Below, piece after piece: positions 32,820 through 42,855 of a stretch of 64,000 nt of DNA. Made by a program: the position numbers and the translations under genes. The DNA comes from Thozetella sp. PMI_491 (Eukaryota > Ascomycota > Sordariomycetes > Chaetosphaeriales > Chaetosphaeriaceae), in contig MU270029.1 of assembly GCA_021432635.1 (NCBI GenBank), positions 62,001-126,000 on the forward strand, read 5' to 3'. Numbering within the stretch: position 1 is the first letter of the stretch; each line of letters starts with the position of its first letter. Below the pieces are notes generated by a model. The model worked only from the letters and a program-made list of their open reading frames with translations, was not told the origin of the DNA and did no database searches.

Positions 32820-33864
32820 ATCGAGGTCGAAGCTTGAGCTTCAAGATGGACAGGCTTGGCCGTCGAAGATTTCCAGCAGATATATCAAATCTCTACGGCT
32901 GCTGACGTATTCAATCCCGTTATTGGTGTACGCGTTACCACGCCCGATCCTGCCCTTCCAACACCGAGGTAACCCGCTATCGTGGAGATTGGGGTATGCC
33001 AGGGGTTGGCCATGCTCGCCCGGAGAGAATCTCAGGCTAGGTAGCATTTAGTGATCGATATGTGGGGGTCGTTTAGCTTCGCGTTAGCGGAATAACTCTT
33101 GACTGGCATGCGTTCTAATTGGCCTACAGGGGTGCACTGAGGGGAAGGACGGCCGACTATAAAGGCTCGGAACCATTCCGAGATAATGAGGTCCAGACAT
33201 TTTGCCCATCTCAGTTCCCGATAACAATGTTTAGCAGGATGGGCCAGTTCTCACGATAATGAATCAGTATGGATTCGCTAGGAAGTTTACTGCAACCATT
33301 TCCTGGGGAGGATGCTCTTGTCATGGAGACTGCTTCATCCTCCGTTCGTGACTCGTACAGCCTAGAGCCGGCCATTCCGATGCGCAAGTGAGAACTTCGG
33401 AAATCTTAAAGTTTTCGAAGCTCATTCCGATAGCCCGGCACAGAATGTTATCCAACAGATACCTGTTGTTTCTCAACGCTGAACGGATTCAAGGGGAAAG
33501 TGATCGTGAGGAAGTTTTGGATAAGCAGCGAGCACTAGGTGCTTAGCCCAGGGGCTTACACTCAGATAGCGTCTATAGCGTCTCCGGATTATCATCTGAT
33601 TTGACTGGGAGGGCGTCTCCTCCCCCGCCCCTATCGTTCCGTGCAGCTTGTCACGCTAGAGCACCCGCCAAGGCTACATTGAGCCGTTGTAGCTTTCAAC
33701 TTTGAGCTTTTAGATACCACTCTGGCAGTCCAAAAGAGACAGTGTCCTTGCTCTGAACCTGGCAGGCAGTGGCAGGATAAGACAATCTCGCCTAGCTATA
33801 ACCCAGCCGTCTGAGTCTTCCCAGCTTGCACTAGCTTCTCCACATTTCGTCCTAGCCATCCGCC
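32820..33864. promoter_or_regulatory. Divergent promoter permease 2 / FAD monooxygenase 2 with TTCCGA elements
   Basis: 1,045 bp without coding exon. It carries five TTCCGA/TCGGAA hexamers: two in the perfect palindrome at 33166-33182, then 33375-33380, 33397-33402 and 33425-33430. Uniform chance would give about 0.5 per kb. These have the CGG/CCG core expected for Zn2Cys6 factors. Confidence 0.55.
33166..33182. promoter_or_regulatory. 17-bp perfect palindrome CTCGGAACCATTCCGAG
   Basis: Inverted repeat with 7-bp arms (CTCGGAA / TTCCGAG) and a CCA spacer, so CGG and CCG triplets are separated by 7 bp. This is a plausible dimer site for a Zn2Cys6 regulator. It sits 347 bp from the permease-2 ATG and 683 bp from the monooxygenase ATG. 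Confidence 0.55.
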
Positions 33865-35318
33865 ATGGGCTCCTCAGAACCCCTCCGGGTCGTCATTGTA
33901 GGCGCAGGCTTCTGCGGCCTGACGGCAGCCATCGAATGCAAGCTTCGGGGCATGCACCCCATCCTTGTCGAAGCCTACCCCGGCGCTAGCTCCCACGGGG
34001 ACCTTCTCGACTTTGTCCGCAATGCCGGCCGCGTCTTCGAGTCCTGGGCAGGTGGCAAGGTTGGCAGGCGGCTAACTGAGGTGGGCGTCAACGCCGCCAA
34101 GGTGCTAGGCTTCTACAATGCGGACAACCAGCTTCTCCGCGAGGAGGACTGGCCGCAGGGAACCGACTTCCAGCATGTCTACGCCGGCCACCGTGGCGAG
34201 ATGCACGAGATCGTATACGAGTACGCGAAAGAGATCGGAGTTGAGATGCAGTTCAGCAAGCGGGTCGAGCAATACCTCGACACCGACCAGGAGCGAGGAG
34301 TCGTCGTCCAGGGTGGCGAGAAGATCCTCGGCGATGTGGTCCTGGCGTGCGATGGGCCTCGGTCGATTGCGCGTGAGCAGCTGTTGAATCTGGCAGAGTC
34401 CAAGGTCAATAGCGGCTATGCGATATTCCGTGCGCACTTCAACTTTGACGACGAGCTGCGCCAGCGGCCCGGCATCCAGGAGATGATACGTAAAGGAGAA
34501 GACAGCGTCCGCTGCTGGGTCGGACGCGACATGCACGGCTTTATCTACACGTGGAAGAATTCCCAGTAAGTACGGTTCTTTGCGGCATGCATCTACCATG
34601 AGACTAATAGAATGGCCGCAGAGATTGTGCCTGGGTATTAACACACAAAGATGAGACGGACATCGCCGAGTCCTGGTCTGAGAGCGCCAAGAGGGAAGAT
34701 GTCCTCAAGCATCTGGAGAAGTCAAGGTTCCCCGACATCTGGCGGGAGTTCGTCATGGTTACCCCCGAGGATCGCCTCATTGACTACAAACTCGTCTGGA
34801 GAGACCCGCTTGCCACGTGGCTGTCGTCGAGCAAGAAATGCGCTGTGATGGGGGATGCTGCCCATTGCCACTTGCCCACCTCTGCGCAGGGCGCCTGCCA
34901 GGCCGTCGAGGATGCCGTCGCAGTCGCCATGTGCCTGCAGAAATCGCAAGGGGATGTTCCTCTGGCGCTTCAAGTATTTGAGCGCATCCGCTTCAACCGG
35001 TCCCACGTTATCCATCAAGCCTCCATCTCGACTCGCAACATCTATCACAAGTACGACTGGACGCCCGAGTTTGTCGATAAGCACCCTGAGTCTCTGGTTC
35101 TGCCGCTGTTTCCTTGGATTACGGATTACAACGTGTTCGAGGAGGTGGAGAAGCACTACGACCATCTTGCCACAGATGTGAAGAGCGGCAAGCAAGGGAC
35201 GCTGGAGGAGCTCGCATTGCCAGCCGGAGGCAGTTATGATTCGATGGAAGTTGCAGAGAGTGAGCCACAGCCTCTCACTGAGCCGGTAGCGCTAGTTCCT
35301 GTTCCTGTCATGGTATAG
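33865..35318 (+). CDS. FAD-dependent aromatic monooxygenase 2 (salicylate-hydroxylase-like)
   Basis: Two exons, 33865-34565 and 34622-35318 (56-bp intron, phase 2), 465 aa. Class A flavoprotein monooxygenase like its paralogue at 23390-24804: GAGFCGLTAAIECK (FAD fingerprint, residues 13-26), ACDGPRS (DG motif) and GDAAHCHLPTSAQGA (second FAD motif). The C-terminal tail is longer and Pro/Val-rich (ending VPVPVMV). The intron falls before the DCAWVLTHK block, whereas in the paralogue it falls after WVLTHK. It is divergent from APC permease 2. Likely role: ring hydroxylation of an aromatic acid on the way to a cleavable diol; the exact substrate is unknown. Confidence 0.87.
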
Positions 35319-35544
35319 AGGAAGACGAGTGCTCAGCATCTTGTCGTTAGTAAAATGATATTCGTTACAAGCATCGGCCTTATCTGCTCCGTCGTCAACA
35401 CATTGAACTAGTACATCATAGCTATGCATGCTGCCATTGGTTACAGAATATCAGGTGGTAAATACTTGTGGTGGCTTCTCGTTGAACAAAGGCAGAAGCA
35501 ACGGCGGAACACGGCTGTGATAGAGATGGCATGTTGCATAATTT

Positions 35545-37211
35545 CTAGTGTGTTCTGCAAGATATATACACATCCATCCCTTCTTGTCTTACAAACCATG
35601 AGTTTCGAATCTTCCAGTGTGTATCCGGGACAACAAAGCTTAGCTAGAGAACGATAGTGTGTTAGTCGGGCCTGACAGTAAGCAGTTGTAGCAGGGAAGG
35701 TACCTTGTATCTCCAAAAGAGACTGGGGAGCAATTTGTAGATCTCCAACAGGCTGATGTTCTTCCCAATGCAAGTCCTGTGGCCTTTTCCGAAAGTGAAC
35801 GTCGCTCCGTTCATTACCTTTAATCGGGTTTGGTAATCTTCATCGCTCTCGCCCTGGGTCTGCAGCCATCTTTCCGGTCGGAACCGGTCCACATCGGTTC
35901 CAAAGCTTACTCGGTCTCGATGCATAACCCAAGGAGACGCTCCTACGATTGTTCCTGCCGGCAGCATAGTCCCGTCGGACAGCCGAAGGCCCTCTGTCGG
36001 GACTAGTCTCTCCAGGATAAGTCCTACGGCAGGATGCAGCCGCAGAGCCTCCTGGACAACAGCTTGGAAGTATGGCAGTTGCTGGCATTCGCGCCAAGTA
36101 GCTGGCTCACTGAGTCTGCCTGCCGCATGTGCCTCATCCAACTCTTCGAGGATCTTGTCATACACATTCGGATGCTTGAGGGTATAGTACAGGATAGCTC
36201 GGAGGGAGATGGCGGTAGTGTCGGACCCAGCAAACATGTTCGTGATCATGTAAGACAGGACCTGTGCATCATCCACCGTGTCTGGGTGGGTCTCCTTGGC
36301 TCGGAGGAAACGGTCAACGAAGTCGAGCGTATACGAAACGGGCTGCTTCTCGCTGGAGCTGATCTTCTCTTGCTCTGATAGCCGCTCGTTTAGCTTCTGC
36401 CTAGCAAAGCGAGCCACCGGACCTGTAGGGCGAGCAATCCGCGCCCATATTGGGTTCTTCTTCAGCCAATAGTCCAGCCATGGCATCTGCCCTATCGATG
36501 CGTTATAGTCCATGGCTTGGTTGAGCTGCTCGATGATACCGTCAACATCACGGCCATCTTTGAGAAATCCGAACGATGAGCTGCAGGTCAACTCGCCAAT
36601 GACGTCGAACGCGTAGTATTGCAGCCACTCAAACATCGGGCATGGAACGTGATGGTTGGCAAAGCGGACATCTAGCTGGTGGAATAGACTGCGGATTGTG
36701 CGATCCACAAGAGGCTCATACTCTACCAACGTAGTCATAGAGTAAGCATTTGCCACGGGACGCTTGATGCGGGCGTGCCATGCCTCATTGAGCGTGGTGA
36801 AGAGCGTTTCCGTAGCTTTCCCATTCGCCATCTGCTGCTGGACAGCATAAAATTCGCTCTACACCCACGGTCCCACGTTAACAGGAGCGTATAGCTAGAC
36901 ATATTAGACGCCAAGCAAACCTTTGCAAATCCACGCTTGACTCCGTAGACCCTGTTCACGTCATCCATGTTTTTAATGCTAACGACGCGCGGGCCTAGGC
37001 GCACATTATCGCCGTATTTCTCGTGGAGCAAGATCAAGCTCTCGTGGTTGTAGCCGCCGGAAACGTTGAAGAAACGGTATAAATCGGTAAACTTGGCTGC
37101 GAACGGCCCGGGGATGTTTCTTGCTCCGGCAGCACGGAGGTTACCCACGACATGAAATACTGCGAGGGCCGCAGCCGCTCCAAGAAGAAGATACACCGTC
37201 TCCAAAGCCAT
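35545..37211 (-). CDS. Cytochrome P450 monooxygenase (P450-2)
   Basis: Three exons (37211-36921, 36858-35704, 35643-35545) give 514 aa. The last 99-bp exon is easily missed; it supplies the typical P450 ending (HWKIRNSWFVRQEGMDVYI). Features are a hydrophobic anchor in residues 5-25, the hinge NIPGPFAAKFTD, the I-helix motif AGSDTT near 306, the K-helix EALR near 368, and the haem loop FGKGHRTCIGK with Cys near 458. It belongs to the same broad pisatin-demethylase-like set as P450-1 but is clearly different in sequence. It shares a 455-bp promoter, rich in TTCCGA elements, with the divergent aldehyde dehydrogenase, suggesting that both act in one pathway. Confidence 0.88.
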
Positions 37212-37666
37212 ATGGGCGCTGGGCAGTGTCGACTTGAGATAATTGGCGAGACAGGTTTCTCGCTTGATACTCCGTGTTTGAGACTACTCTTTTACTTTTA
37301 CTCATTTGAGCAAAAATGATTACAAACGGAACCGGAACATGGCAGACCTACACAGGCTTCCGAACCCCCCTCGGAAGACATTCCGGAGCTGGGCACCCGC
37401 AAGGCTTAGTCACCACATTCCGAACAGGAATATAACCCCATTGGTCCTCCAACAGCCGTAAGAGTAAGCTTTATCCGGGAGAGAATGCTACGATTTGCTT
37501 CGAGCTAGGCGAGGTACCTTTCTCGCAGCATTCTGGAATTTGGCCTCTTCTTGCAGTTACAAAATCTACCCTTTGACAGGCTCGCTTCTGACGCATACAA
37601 GCCCACCACCCACCTATAGCCTACCTAATTATAGTCCGACAGATACTCCGTACCTAGTCCCAAAAC
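37212..37666. promoter_or_regulatory. Divergent promoter P450-2 / aldehyde dehydrogenase with TTCCGA elements
   Basis: 455 bp with three TTCCGA/TCGGAA hexamers: 37358-37363, 37371-37376 and 37418-37423, plus a TTCCGGAG at 37381. The first two form an inverted pair (CTTCCG, nine bases, CGGAAG). The same hexamer recurs in the permease-2/monooxygenase-2 promoter. Confidence 0.55.
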
Positions 37667-39356
37667 ATGGCGCAGGTTGAGCTGAAGGGCATTGGAGGGA
37701 AGCCTGTTTCCGGTATGTATAGGCCTCCAGAGAAGCTTACAGGGGCACCCGTCAATCGCACATTGAAAGCTCGAGGCCAACGAAAGCACGCTAGTAAATA
37801 CCGGTCTCTTCATCGGCAACGAGTTCGTCCCAGCGATCGGCGGAGAAACATTGCCTACCGAGAACCCGGCCAGCGGGGAACTCCTCGCCCACGTTTCGGC
37901 GGCGCAGTCCAGGGACGTCGATGCCGCCGTTGCGTCATCTCAAGCCGCATTTGAGGGGGAGTGGAGTAAGACGTTGCCCGCACAGAGGGGAGAGCTGCTC
38001 CGAAAGCTCTCCGAACTCATCGAGAGAGACGCCGACGAGCTAGCCAGCCTCGAGGCACTTGATGTCGGTATCCTGTTCGGCGAATCGAAAGGCTTGCATA
38101 TCGCGCAGGCCATCGAGACACTCCGCCACTTCAGCGGCTGGGCAGACAAAATCACAGGGCAGCTGCTGAACATTCCGCAAGGCTATGCGTATACTCGCCG
38201 GCAGCCCCTTGGCGTTTGCGGTGCCATTGTGCCCTGGAACTCACCGCTGTGGGTTGCCTTCTCTGCATTGTGCATCGGAGTGCGTGTGGGCTAAACTGTG
38301 TAGCATGATAACCATCTGGAAGCTCGCTCCAGCCATCGCGGCAGGCAACACCTTGATCATCAAGACCCCAGAGGCCACTCCTCTGTATGGACAGAAGCTG
38401 GCTAGCCTAGTAAAGGAAGCTGGGTTCCCTCCCGGAGTCATCAATATCCTCTGCGGGTTGGGACCGGTCGCCGGGCAGGCACTAGCGGAGCACCCGAAGG
38501 TGAAGAAGATATCTTTCACAGGAAGCGCGCTGGTCGGTCGGAAAGTTTTGCGCGCCGCCGCAGATACGAACTTCAAGAAAGTGACACTGGAACTGGGAGG
38601 CAAAGGTCCTTCCATCGTTTTCCCCGATGCCGACATCAACAACGCTCTGTTCTGGACGACTCTCGGAATCACAGCCAACAATGGACAAGTCTGCGTGGCG
38701 GGATCCCGCATCTACGTCCACTCGAGTATATACGACTCCTTCCTGCTGGCATTTGCCGAGAAGCTCGTGCAAAGCAGTGTGGGCGATCCCCTACAGCCAG
38801 AGACGACCAAGGGTCCGGTCGTGAACGCGACGCAGAAGAAGAAGATCCTTGGCTACATCGAGCAAGCCAAGGCATCAGGCATCCGACTGCTGGCTGGCGG
38901 CGAACCCATCGCGGGCAATGGTCATTTCGTTCCGAGTACAGCGTTTGCAGACGTCCCGGACGATGCCGCCATCATGCAGGAGGAAATCTTTGGCCCAGTT
39001 GCTGTGAGTTAGTCCCAACCCATGAGAAGAACGTGTGCCAGCTAACATGTGCTACTCCTGCAAAGTCCATTACCAAGTTCGACAAAGAGAGCGAGGTCAT
39101 TACCAAGGCCAACGCGTCTGAGTACGGCCTCAGCGCGGCCGTGTTCACGAACGACGTGAGCCGCGCTGAGAGAGTTTCATCCAGACTAGAGACTGGCCAG
39201 GTCACAGTAAACTGCTGGGGATTGCTTCACGCAAACACACCGTTTGGAGGCGTCAAGCAGTCCGGATTCGGTCGAGACCTTGGTGAAGAGTCGCTGGATG
39301 GATGGCTGACTACCAAGACCGTCAAGTACAATATCTTGCCTTCGGGAGAAGAGTAG
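37667..39356 (+). CDS. NAD(P)-dependent aldehyde dehydrogenase
   Basis: Four exons (37667-37712, 37795-38248, 38304-39003, 39066-39356) give 496 aa, the normal family length. The spliced product reads VPWNSPL-MITIWKLAPAIAAGN across intron 2. It contains the catalytic glutamate in LELGGKGP near residue 262 and the catalytic cysteine in NNGQVCVAGSR near 296 (the position of ALDH Cys302), with EEIFGPV and FGGVKQSGFGRD later on. No targeting signal is seen (it ends LPSGEE). The reaction is oxidation of an aldehyde to the carboxylic acid with NAD(P)+. Downstream of an amine oxidase this would convert an arylacetaldehyde to an arylacetic acid; that link is inference. It is divergent from P450-2. 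Confidence 0.9.
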
Positions 39357-39525
39357 GACGGTTCACGTGGGATCTGATATTATAGTTGCAGCCCTAGTTG
39401 CCCAAAATTCAGGCATATCATGGCCCCAATCACGAGCAGCAAAGTCCAACAATACAAGTGAAAAGCGATGCAATTTAGGTAGAAATCTTTAGGCTCCGAC
39501 ACCCACGATCTATCCTAACCACGTC

Positions 39526-40923
39526 TTAAACCTTGTCGTTATCGACTATAACCGCTTGTGGGTGCTTGAAGCGTCGCCTCAACGGCATCCAAGACTCGGC
39601 ATTGTACTTTGGCTGAACTTTGCGACATTCCTCCAACGCCCATTCCGTAACTCCGATCATCAGTGGGCTCTCGAACATGAAGGCCATGCTTCCTTCCCCA
39701 ACCTTGATAGGTTTTAGGTCCGCGGCGCTTGCCTTGGCATGGGTCTCGGCGTCCGGTCCGTGGGCGCTCATCACATTATGAAGGCTGGCTCCCGCGGCTT
39801 GGAATCCCCCTCCGGTTTTAGCATCGTACTCCCCCATGATGAGGCCCATGAATTCCGACATGGTGTTTCGGTGGTACCAAGGAGGGCGGAATGTGTCTTC
39901 CTGCACCAGCCAGCGAGGCGGGAAGATGACGAAATCGGCTTGGGGGTTGACCAGGACGGTGTAAATGCTGGGATCGGGATGATCGAAGCTGATACTGCCG
40001 ATCGCATTGAAGCGACCCAAGTCGTACTTGTATGGATAGTAGTTGCCATGCCATCCAACTACGTCAAACGGAGTGTGGTCTTGCTTGGCGCTGAACATAT
40101 TATTGTTGTATTTGCAAAAGACCGTCCAGCCCTGCGGCTGCACGTCGAGATCTTCGAAGGATGCTACCGGAGCCTGAAAGTCTCGTGAATTTGCCAGGCC
40201 ATTGGACCCAATAGGGCCGAGCTCGGGGAGCTTAAAGTGACCGTCATATATCTCCAGGATGTAGCCTCGGGCCGCTCCTTCGGGAAGCTCAACGCGGTAT
40301 TTGATGCCTCTAGGGAGGACAACAATCTCGTTCGGACGCCCAAGTATTCTGCCCAGCTCGGTCTGAATATCAAGGACACCGTGCTGGATAACGATGAGAA
40401 AATCGCCGTCGGAAGAGTAGAAAGCATCGCGAGAAGACATGGACGTGCCCGCGGCGAAAATGTAAATCCCTAGGCCGGATTTCACAGAAGGGGTTCCCAC
40501 ACCACCGAGCTGCTTCAAGGAATGGACCCAATCAGCCTTTTCGTTCAGGTCGAACGGATCCCACCGAAGCTGTAGAGGAACATGGTGGATGCGCTCCACT
40601 GTCTCGTGGCTTTGGTGAGCTTCAAACGGTAGATGCGCGGCGGAAGGCAGGATTCTGTACACCCAGGTCTGGAAGTTGTCGCTGCGAAGGGCAGTAAAGG
40701 CCGTGCCAGAGAGCTTTTCCGCATAGAGTCCGTGAGCAGGATTCTGTGGTGAGTTTGCGCCAATGGGTAAGGTACCGGAAAGCGCCTCGCTCCTATGCGA
40801 GTATACACGCGATTAGTTGGTTCAATGCTTCATACTTAGGCACGGGGCAACTAACTCGTGGTAGCATTGAAATCCATTCAGATACTCGTATTTCTCCGGC
40901 GCGGAGAAGTGGGTGACAGGCAT
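39526..40923 (-). CDS. hmgA: Homogentisate 1,2-dioxygenase
   Basis: Two exons, 40923-40856 and 40792-39526 (63-bp intron), 444 aa, the usual length. It opens the ring of homogentisate to maleylacetoacetate using Fe(II) and O2. Family blocks are KYEYLNGF at the start, [26 protein letters not shown] (with the active-site His) and [18 protein letters not shown], which contains the Fe ligands His (about 330) and Glu (about 336). The third ligand His sits in [10 protein letters not shown] (about 366). Canonical enzymes read PPYYHRNCMSEF and TPHGPD, so the loop has Tyr-to-Trp and Cys-to-Thr changes while all ligands are kept. It is divergent from fumarylacetoacetase, sharing a 633-bp promoter. The absence of 4-hydroxyphenylpyruvate dioxygenase nearby suggests a paralogue dedicated to this cluster. 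Confidence 0.93.
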
Positions 40924-41556
40924 GATGGCGATGTTTGACTGGTAGGGAGCTACGTAGATAAGGTATGATGGGTATTTAATGTACTAGAAGCAGGCTAGGG
41001 ACCATTTGCAGCAATGAGACTAGGTAAAACAGATATGGATATTGTACTTCTTTACGGCCAGGCATACATACGTGGTGGTGTTCAGTCTGCCCCAGATCTA
41101 TACTCTCCTTGCTCTAGTGTGAGAACTTGGTAGTGGCTATGATCAGACCACCCTCTCTAGCCTACTTCCTTTCTCTACTATGACCATTACATCCAGCCAA
41201 TTTTTCCGAATACCAATGACGCTTGAAACTAGAGCTTCCAGAGATGTGGGTTATGGATACCTTGGCTTGGCCCAGCAAGAGGAGCCCCGTTCTGCGGGAA
41301 AATTGCCAATTGGGCAGATCGAAGCTAGCTGCTCCACGCAGCGTCCAAGTCTGTAGGACCAAAGAATACTCGTAATACATGAACAATTACAATATAGATG
41401 CTCGTGAATAGCAGTATTATTGTCCATCTATCCCATGCTACCCCAAAATTGTGTCACCATAATTACGGCGTTAGGATTCTGCCTCCAAAGCTTAGTTTGT
41501 CAACCACCACCACGCAACTTACTCTATACATAACAGGCGCCGTAGAGATCATAACA
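40924..41556. promoter_or_regulatory. Divergent promoter hmgA / fahA
   Basis: 633 bp between divergent homogentisate dioxygenase and fumarylacetoacetase genes. One TTCCGAA heptamer at 41204-41210 matches the element repeated in the neighbouring catabolic promoters. An open frame runs upstream of the fahA ATG from 41398, but its product has no family resemblance. Confidence 0.5.
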
Positions 41557-42855
41557 ATGAGCAGTAGACCCTGGCTCAATGTTGCAGCTTCCTCGCCATT
41601 TTCTTTAGCCAATATTCCATTCGGCATCATTTCGACTGTCGCCCAACCGAGGCCGCGTCCTGCGACCATCATCGGCGACCATGTTCTTGACCTCCAGGTC
41701 TTTTCGGAGAAGAATGGCTTCTCCGGCTTAGATGCCATCCAGCCTCACATAGGGGTGTTCTCTCAGCCTTCTCTCAATGCTTTCGCCGCCCTCGGCCGGG
41801 CGGTGCACTCGGCCGTCCGGCTCTACCTGCAAGATATTTTCTCTCAGGGGACTCGGAACCCCCAGCTTCTCCGGGACAACGATGCGCTGAGGCAAGAGGC
41901 AATCGTGCCGGTTAAGGAGGCCAGACTACACCTCCCAATGGAGATAGGGGATTACACAGATTTCTTCGCCGGCATCAATCATGCTTTCACAGTCGGATCT
42001 CTTTTCCGCGGCCCTCAGAACGCCCTGCAGCCCAACTACAAGCACCTTCCGGTTGCTTACCACGGGCGAGCCTCCTCCGTCGTGGTATCTGGCACTGAGA
42101 TCCGACGTCCGTGGGGTCAGATATTGGCCAACCCGGCAGCGGAACCGAAAGTGCCAACTTTTACCCCGTGCCGGCGATTAGATATTGAGCTAGAACTCGG
42201 CGCCTTTGTTTGCAAAGCGAACCCACTAGGCCAGCCAATCCGTGTCGACGAGGCCGAGCAGAGCATATTTGGCTACGTTCTAGTCAACGACTGGTCGGCT
42301 CGTGATATACAGGTCTGGGAATACGTGCCTCTTGGGCCATTCAATGCCAAGAACTTTGCTACCACCATCAGCCCATGGGTAGTGCTTCCTGACGCCCTGG
42401 CACCGTTTGCCACGGATGGGATTCGGAACGACGTCGAGCTCCTGCCGTACCTAAAAGAGAGCCGGGAGAAGAATCAGTACGATATCAAGCTGCGAGTTGA
42501 GCTGACCACTAGTAAGGGGGATACCACCGTGATTTCAGAGACGAGCGGGAAGTATCTCGTCTGGTCTTTCGCCCAGATGCTGGCGCATCATACCATTTCA
42601 GGATGCAACATGCGCCCTGGAGATCTGCTTGGAAGTGGTACGATCAGCGGGACGGACGACAGATCCCGTGGCAGCTTGTTAGAGCAAAATGGGGGCGGTA
42701 AGAATCCTATCAAGCTAGCAGGCGGAGAGGAAAGGATATTCCTGCAGGACGGCGATGTAGTTACAATTTACGGCATCTGTGGCTCAGAGGACCAAGGATA
42801 TGTTGGGTTTGGAGAATGCTCGGGCAAGATACTGGAAGCGGTCAAGTTCACATAG
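41557..42855 (+). CDS. fahA: Fumarylacetoacetase
   Basis: Single exon from the ATG at 41557 (MSSRPWLNVA), 432 aa; an earlier in-frame ATG at 41398 would add 53 unrelated residues. It hydrolyses fumarylacetoacetate to fumarate and acetoacetate, the last step of homogentisate breakdown. Visible signature blocks are GDYTDFFAGINHA with the metal Asp135 and catalytic His, LPVAYHGRASSVVVSG, RRLDIELELGAF (metal Glu pair), VNDWSARDIQVWEYVPLGPF and GTISGTDD. Most fumarylacetoacetases have Tyr after DF in the first block (YTDFY); here it is Phe137. The equivalent Tyr contacts the substrate carboxylate in the mammalian enzyme, so substrate preference may differ. It is divergent from hmgA. A maleylacetoacetate isomerase gene, often adjacent in fungi, is missing from this window. 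Confidence 0.93.
   Translation: MSSRPWLNVAASSPFSLANIPFGIISTVAQPRPRPATIIGDHVLDLQVFSEKNGFSGLDAIQPHIGVFSQPSLNAFAALGRAVHSAVRLYLQDIFSQGTRNPQLLRDNDALRQEAIVPVKEARLHLPMEIGDYTDFFAGINHAFTVGSLFRGPQNALQPNYKHLPVAYHGRASSVVVSGTEIRRPWGQILANPAAEPKVPTFTPCRRLDIELELGAFVCKANPLGQPIRVDEAEQSIFGYVLVNDWSARDIQVWEYVPLGPFNAKNFATTISPWVVLPDALAPFATDGIRNDVELLPYLKESREKNQYDIKLRVELTTSKGDTTVISETSGKYLVWSFAQMLAHHTISGCNMRPGDLLGSGTISGTDDRSRGSLLEQNGGGKNPIKLAGGEERIFLQDGDVVTIYGICGSEDQGYVGFGECSGKILEAVKFT

Noticed and set aside
18134-37211. P450-1 or P450-2 as CYP504 phenylacetate hydroxylase
   Set aside because: The haem loops (FGHGAHTCSGR, FGKGHRTCIGK) and flanking blocks resemble pisatin-demethylase-like P450s rather than CYP504, so I did not assign that activity.
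41398-41556. N-terminal extension of fumarylacetoacetase
   Set aside because: In-frame but without any family similarity; the conserved protein begins at the ATG at 41557.
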